Assembly: GCA_022702705.1 (NCBI GenBank)
Contig: CM040424.1
Location: 141,099,665-141,163,664, forward strand
Origin: Papilionanthe hookeriana x Papilionanthe teres
Lineage: Eukaryota; Streptophyta; Magnoliopsida; Asparagales; Orchidaceae
Length of the DNA: 64,000 bases
Direction: 5' to 3'
Under the pieces are notes generated by a model. That model saw only the letters and a program-made list of their open reading frames with translations, made no database searches and had not been told where the DNA came from. The translations under genes were made by a program, and so were the position numbers. Positions within the stretch are counted from its first letter, which is position 1. Each line of letters starts with the position of its first letter. Below, one piece after another: positions 58,080 through 64,000 of this stretch.

Positions 58080-60403
58080 TGCGCAAATTTTTTAGGTTGT
58101 GTTTTATTTTGAAAGAGGGGTCGCCTAACGTAAATCGTCGGCGAATTTAAATTTTAAATTTAATTTAAAATATATATAATTTGAAAAGTAGTATTTGATT
58201 TTGAAAATAATTTTAAATTCGAAGGTTTTAAGATATGAGATTAAACCGATCTCACATCCCAAATAAGCTTATATAAACGAGCACCGCACCACAAACCGTG
58301 TATCTATCCCTAAAGATAGACACACCGCTCGACGCGTGGGGCTCGATTAAATAAACTGAAGATTTCGTGACACCCGTTCGTCTCGCGAACCAATTTTATA
58401 AGCCGACAAAATTCCCCGTTTAATATGAAAACATTAAACAGTGGTTTATATTACCTCGGGTTCTTCAAAATTCCCTATAAGGGCAAGCCCCTATAGTTAA
58501 TTACATCTTAAGTGATGGGAATCACCTAAGAAAACTCTCGATAATAATCAATAATTCCGCTCTCAAGAATTTCAAAGTTTAAGTTTTCAAGGGATCGAAG
58601 TTTGGAATTTCAATATGGAATGGATCAAGTTTGAACATTTTGTTTTCGTGAATCCAAAGGAAGAAAAGTAGAGAAATCACAGATTCGAAGTGAACTTCGT
58701 AATTTCCCGACTATCCTATTGTTTCGCTTAGATTTAGGAAAATCCTAATGTTTATTTAAAAGTTTTGATTTTGTCAATTTTAATTAATTAGGACTTATAT
58801 TTATATGATAGAATCATACAAATAAATTCTCGAAGATGCGAGGGTTTATGTCATATCGACGACTACCTCGGAATCCTAAGTCCGGTTAGTGGCTTAATTT
58901 GCAAGACAAATGCCTAACAAAAGGTCGAGGATTTATGTCGCACTGTGCAAACTACCTCGAAATCCTATGGCTTCGTTATTTAATTCTATGAAAGTTTTGT
59001 CGAAGTAGGTTCAAGTTTCGCCGATGACGATAGCCGTGCCGCCCACCATGCTCCGAGCTCCTTGTCGTCAGCAGAGGTTTAGTTTTAGAAATCATAAATC
59101 GTAGATGAGAAAAGTGTTTTGGCTTAGAGAAGTCTTAATTTTCCAAGTGTTTTTTTTATGTTTCGATTAAAACAAATCTTAAAGTTGATTATAACGACAC
59201 CTGCTAAGATCCCACGGTTCCATCCTTCCGGCATCATTATTTTTATCTGATTCACTTAGTCCGCATGAATTTGCTAAACTCAACCGAATGAGTTCCACAC
59301 TTTCATTTAGACCGCGTGAAATCCCGTTAAGCAACACGTAGGTTACATCATCCGAGGTATTCCCGATCATCCAACATGACGTTTTAATTTAATTGTAATC
59401 GTAGTTTTGTGTTCTGTTTGTGATTAAATTTCGAGTTGTTTTATATTTTCGAAATGTCGTGGCGGTGAATTTTATCTTGCAATGACTTTTAATTTAGTTT
59501 TGGTTTCAGCTTTAGGGTCTATCCTAAAGGTGTGGGTTTTCATGCAACTGCTTGTTTATCATGCAAGAAAAGTAAAGTGCATTTCGCAATAAAGTAAATC
59601 AGCAATAATGTAAATTGCAAGAAAGTAAATCGTAATAAAATAAAAGCGTACCCTGGAGGGTCTTCCCGTCATCCCAAGCCGCACTTAAAACACAATTAGA
59701 ATATTTAAGCAAGTTCCTAGTAAAGCTAAGGGAAGGGTTATGGTTTTCTACCAAATTCCTAATCCTATAACTAATCATTTCCTATGACGTCTAGGTTCTT
59801 TCGTGTTTCGTTTAAGGACGATTTTCTTCATCAAAGAACGATTAAGTCCAATTTGTTCTTATAAATGTCCTATCATATCGAGGAAGTGCTTAAGAGGAAT
59901 CTTAAACATCTTTTCAATATTTCTAGGATTGTTTTAAGTCCAAATGAATTTAATTATACAAATGAATTAATCGTCCAAGAATTTCAAGTTTTATCGTTAT
60001 CTCGTCTCAAATGAACTATGACATTCGAATATCCTATAAGTGAAGTAACATTTCATTTAATGTTCTGTTTAGGAGTTATGATAACTAAAACTTTCGAGGG
60101 TAAATTGGTATTCCAAATGATTTCGATTTAAGTTTATTAATGAGTTTAAATTTGGAATAGTTGTTCAAGTTGTTTTATATTTAATTTAATTTAATTTAAT
60201 TTAATCGAGTTTGATTTGATGTTGAATTAATTTAATTTGATTTGATTTGATTTTAATTTAATTTGATTTAATTAAATTTGATTTAATTTAATTTAATTTA
60301 ATTTAATTTAATTTAATTTAATTTAATTTAATTTAATTTAATTTAATTTTAATTTAATTTAATTTAATTTAATTTAATTTAATTTAATTTAATTTAATTT
60401 AAT

Positions 60404-60436
<33 letters not shown>

Positions 60437-60532
60437 ATTTAATTTAATTTAATTTAATTTAATTTAATTTAATTTAATTTAATTTAATTTATTTAATTTA
60501 ATTTAATTTAATTCAATTTATTTAATTTTAAT

Positions 60533-60565
<33 letters not shown>

Positions 60566-63500
60566 ATTTAATTTAATTTTTAATTTTAATTGAAATTTTT
60601 AAAAGGATTTAATAATTAAGTCTTTTAATATTTTAAATTTGAGTTATCATTTTAATTAAGAATTGAATATTAATGAGATAATTAATTTAGGGATTTTTAA
60701 ATTAAAGAATAAATCTCTTCCTAATAATATCCCTATTTTAATAATTCCAATTTTATTATTCTTCCAAATTTAATCAATTATTTAATTAAAGTTTAATCAT
60801 TTTAAAATTGTTTAATGGGTTTCTACCCTTTAATTATTTAAATTTCAATCATCCAAATCAGATTAGGATCAAATATTTTACTTGTTAATTTTTTTATTAA
60901 ACCTAAAGTTTTAATTAAGGATTAAAATTTTAATTACCACTTTACCCTTTAAGCTTAATAATTTCATAACTCACTAAATTGAACTCAAATGAACTTAAAA
61001 TTTTTATGTGACTTCACTCATATGTCAATAAAGACATGAGAGGAGAAAATGTGATTTTTCTGTATTTAATTTATTTATATAATTATTTTTGGTGAAAAAT
61101 AGAGATTTCCAAGGAAAATTTAATAACATGACCAAGGGAAAGTTTCTGTCCTTAAGAAAATTAGGGGACATTCCTAATGACCAGAGAACCACTTGGACCA
61201 ATTTTGGTGATTTTTTGAATTATATTATTTTTATTATAATTATTTTAAGTTTTGGAGTGTTAATTAATTTAAAAATAAAATAAATGTTGAAAAATGAATT
61301 TTATATTTTTCAAAAATCTCTCTGATATCAAGGAAACCAGAGAAGCAAATTTTGCAATTTTCTGATTTTTCTATGATTTATTATAATTATTTTAGTGAAA
61401 ATGCTAGAAAATACATTTTTTTAATTTTAAAATTACCTTAAAGCTTTAAAATTTAATATCTCACTAAATAGACCTAAGAAAAATGTGGGATTTGTTCCTA
61501 TGTGATTAAAATTCAAAATGTGACATTTTGGTGAATTTTATCATTTTTGTGATTTTTATTATTTTTTAATTATTAAAAATATTAAAATAATATTAAAAAT
61601 CAACTTTTTTAGAAAATTGAAATTTTAATTTTCATAGGTTCCCCTGATATCAGAGAGGCTCCAAAACCAATTTAGTGAATTTTTAAAAAGTATTTTAAAA
61701 GTTATGAATTTTTTAAGTTTAAAATGACTAAGTGGCTTAATCAACCCAATTAGTGGGGCTAACCAAGTCCAATTGACCTCAAATTTTTATGGTGGGTTCC
61801 TCTAATCCTAAAGGTCAGTGGAGAATTGATTTCAAGTCAATTTGATGCATGGTTAACTTTAATTAATTAAAGACCTATTTTGGGTGTTTAAGCCAATTAG
61901 GGTTGTTTTAAATGAACTAAGTCAAAACCTATTTTTCCTAAGGTTCTCTGGTCATAAGAAACATCACCAAATTTTCCTAGAATTTATTTCACAACATGCT
62001 ATTTATTGGAATTAAAATACTCAAAACAAGTAACTCGAATTTGAAAAATCAATAACTTTTCATAGGATGGCCTCCGACTTTGGAAAATTCAGTGAATGTT
62101 CCCAAATTCGGAGGCTTCAAAAGCCCTATGGTCTCATGCCTTGGTGAATTGTATGCATGCATGGAGAATTAAAATAATGCAGAGAGTAAATAAATTATAA
62201 AAAATAAAATACTTGATGAAATTAAATTATTTCTTTTCCACATTATTCTCCTCTCGTTCACCGAGCAAGAGGGTATTTTTATTTTATTTTTCCGATTTTT
62301 CTACACAGAGATATGAATTTTCGAAGTTTAGGGAATTAAATAAATAGAAAAATATCCTAATTTTCTATTTATCCACGCGACGCCGCGTCAACCCTGGGCA
62401 GCCTCCGAACGCACACGCGTCGCGCTCCCATTCGACGCCGCCACCCGAGCCGCCAGCCCGGGCCCCGCGGTTCTCGTACCGTCTCCCGGTCCGACGCCAT
62501 CCAAGCCGTTCGTCCGCACGTGTATCGAATGGACTCGCATCCGTTCATCATCCCCGAGCGTCCTCACCCGAGAGCCGTCCACACTAAATCCCTAAGATCT
62601 CACTCGATACTCAATGGATTTTTATGTTCTTATGTTTCCATGGATTCGTCTCAAGAGACGAACACATCTATACGTTAACATGCATCGAAAATAAGGCATT
62701 TGAAATGGAGAATCTCCGTAGCTCCGGGATGAAGAATTAGCTCATACCTTTGCTCGCAGAAGTGTGGCTTCAATCCGAGAGTTGTTGCACCTTCGATCGG
62801 ATCCTAAGCAAGCTCCGCATGAAGTCTCCCGGTCTCGTGAATTGTCCGGATGTGATTTCGACCAAGCCCGATCACAAAGCTTGGAGGCTCGGAGCAACCG
62901 GGTGGCCTCGGAGATGGGGCTTTTGCCGGTGGACACCTTCCCTCGGTCCGGTGAAGGTGTAGAACCAATCAATTTGGGAATTGGCTCACCGTGGAGAAGT
63001 GTCCCGGTTTTCGGTGGAATTTCAACTCGAAATCGAGCTCACAGAGGAGAAATGGCAGGGGGATCTCACCTGGAATCAAGTGATCTCTGTATGGGGAGGA
63101 GTCCGGAACAATTTTGGCGCAGTTTTGGCAAGGTTTGTGCTTATGCTTTTTTCATGGCCGAGAGAGGCGGAGTTTAAGTCAGAGAGGGCGGAGGGCCTCC
63201 CGTGGGGAGCCGAGGCATGGGATCACCTGCTCGGTGAGGAGAAGAACAGCCATGGTGACCACTAGTGCATGGGGCAGCTCAAGCAAGTGAGAATTTCAAT
63301 GTCGGCTCACATGCGAGCTCTCGGCCATGGTGTTTTCCTGCGGCCCGGTGGCCGGCCGGCTGGCATTGGTCACCATCTCGGTCAGTGGAGGTCGTGGTCT
63401 GGGCAATGGTGAAGTCAATCGGGCTTGGACATGTGTAAAGTGTTTGAATTAAAATGGAATGGGAGAGGGTCATTTTGGCTTAAATTGGTCACCCCATTGG

Positions 63501-64000
63501 TTTGGGTTGGGTTCACCTCCCCATGGCTCGGTCTTGGGCCGAGAAGATCGATTAGGCTAGCATGGTCAAGAGGTGGTGATGTCCTTATCCAAGAATATTT
63601 GGATTAAATCTTGGTTAAGGGGAGACATGCTTAAGGCTAATGACTTTTAGGAGATGGTTAAAGGACCTCCTCCTTTTGCCCAAAATGGCATGGTGACATG
63701 TAAAGAGGCTCTCATGGCTTGCATATGGCTTGTGCATGGCTCCATGGCTCCATTTGGCTTGGGAAAAGGTTGGGTCAATTTCATAAAAATGGGTTTTAAG
63801 AATTTTGGATATTTTGGGGTGATTTGGCATGTGGCTTGATTTGGAATTATTTGATTGATGATTTTGGAACTTAGGGACAATTTTGATTAAATGGATGATG
63901 AAAGGAAGTGTCATGTGGGCTTTGGATGAATTTGGGCTTTGAATCTAAGGGAGTGGCTTTTAGGAAACTTTAAGGGAAATGGGCTTTTGATTTTAGGATG
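58080..64000 (-). repeat. 5' LTR of the Ogre-type element (continues past the window)
   Basis: Near-identical to 37591-43527 through its full visible length of 5921 bp. It includes the TTTAA array at 60181-60585 and the CpG-rich island at 62375-62582. Differences from the other LTR cluster at CCGG, CTGG, TCGG and CAG-like sites and in the TTTAA array. The AT-rich part 60590-62340 is almost unchanged relative to 40100-41880. Open frames at 62742-63914 on both strands are shared by both LTRs but carry no protein motif. Confidence 0.9.

Larger units (their letters stand above)
37591..64000 (-). mobile_element. Giant Tat/Ogre-type LTR retrotransposon (minus strand, 5' LTR runs off the window)
   Basis: Direct repeats 37591-43527 and 58080-64000 are near-identical and are the low-coordinate parts of the two LTRs. 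Between them the minus strand encodes gag, protease, RT, RNase H, a second RNase H and integrase, then an extra ORF with an AlkB-like domain and a minisatellite. The tRNA-Arg-type primer site and second RNase H are diagnostic of the Tat lineage that includes Ogre. Visible length is 26.4 kb, so the whole element must exceed that. The two LTRs differ little, so the insertion is probably young. Its target duplication cannot be checked. Confidence 0.9.

Overview
The window is plant nuclear DNA made almost entirely of nested LTR retrotransposons. The evidence is Ty3/gypsy gag-pol of the Athila and Tat/Ogre lineages, primer-binding sites matching plant tRNA-Asp and tRNA-Arg, the plant-specific 'putative plant transposon protein' ORFs, and one hAT-type MITE. 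I found no host single-copy gene, rRNA or functional tRNA gene. A large, repeat-rich flowering-plant genome (heterochromatin) is the best reading; the species cannot be named from the sequence.

Layout. (1) 1-2302, minus strand: 3' internal part of an Athila-type element (copy A: end of integrase, then an extra ORF). (2) 2299-15759, plus strand: a decayed Athila-type element of the same family (copy B), with two LTRs, ruined gag-pol and two successive extra ORFs. (3) 15760 to about 21960, plus strand: a diverged Ogre-type LTR followed by a primer-binding-site remnant. (4) about 21996-22488 and 36192-37274, minus strand: one Athila-type LTR split in two by the next element, with about 316 bp of its interior at 37275-37590. 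(5) 22489-36191, plus strand: a complete Athila-type element (copy D) with 1.77-kb LTRs and a perfect 5-bp target duplication (AGTTT). A 546-bp hAT-type MITE interrupts its protease. (6) 37591 to beyond 64000, minus strand: a giant Tat/Ogre-type element. Its 3' LTR begins at 37591 and its 5' LTR runs off the window; the two LTRs can be compared over 5.9 kb. Its interior holds gag, protease, RT, RNase H, a second (archaeal-type) RNase H and integrase. Downstream of integrase come an extra ORF with an AlkB-like dioxygenase domain and an 80-bp minisatellite.

How the parts work together. In each element gag packages the RNA, protease matures the polyprotein, RT/RNase H copies the RNA from a tRNA primer, and integrase inserts the DNA. 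The extra ORFs are not needed for that basic cycle. The most interesting is the ALKBH9/10-like domain in the Ogre-type element, whose HxD, His and Arg active-site motifs are all readable. It suggests a retroelement that captured an RNA-demethylase-type enzyme. Second, each Athila family carries its own GC-rich palindromic 'word' at equivalent places: in the LTR, after pol, and before the next extra ORF.

Caution. Most coding regions outside copy D are broken by single-base frameshifts. The two Ogre LTRs differ mainly at CCGG, CTGG and CAG-like sites, which looks like base-calling error at methylated cytosines. Some apparent pseudogenes may therefore be intact in reality.
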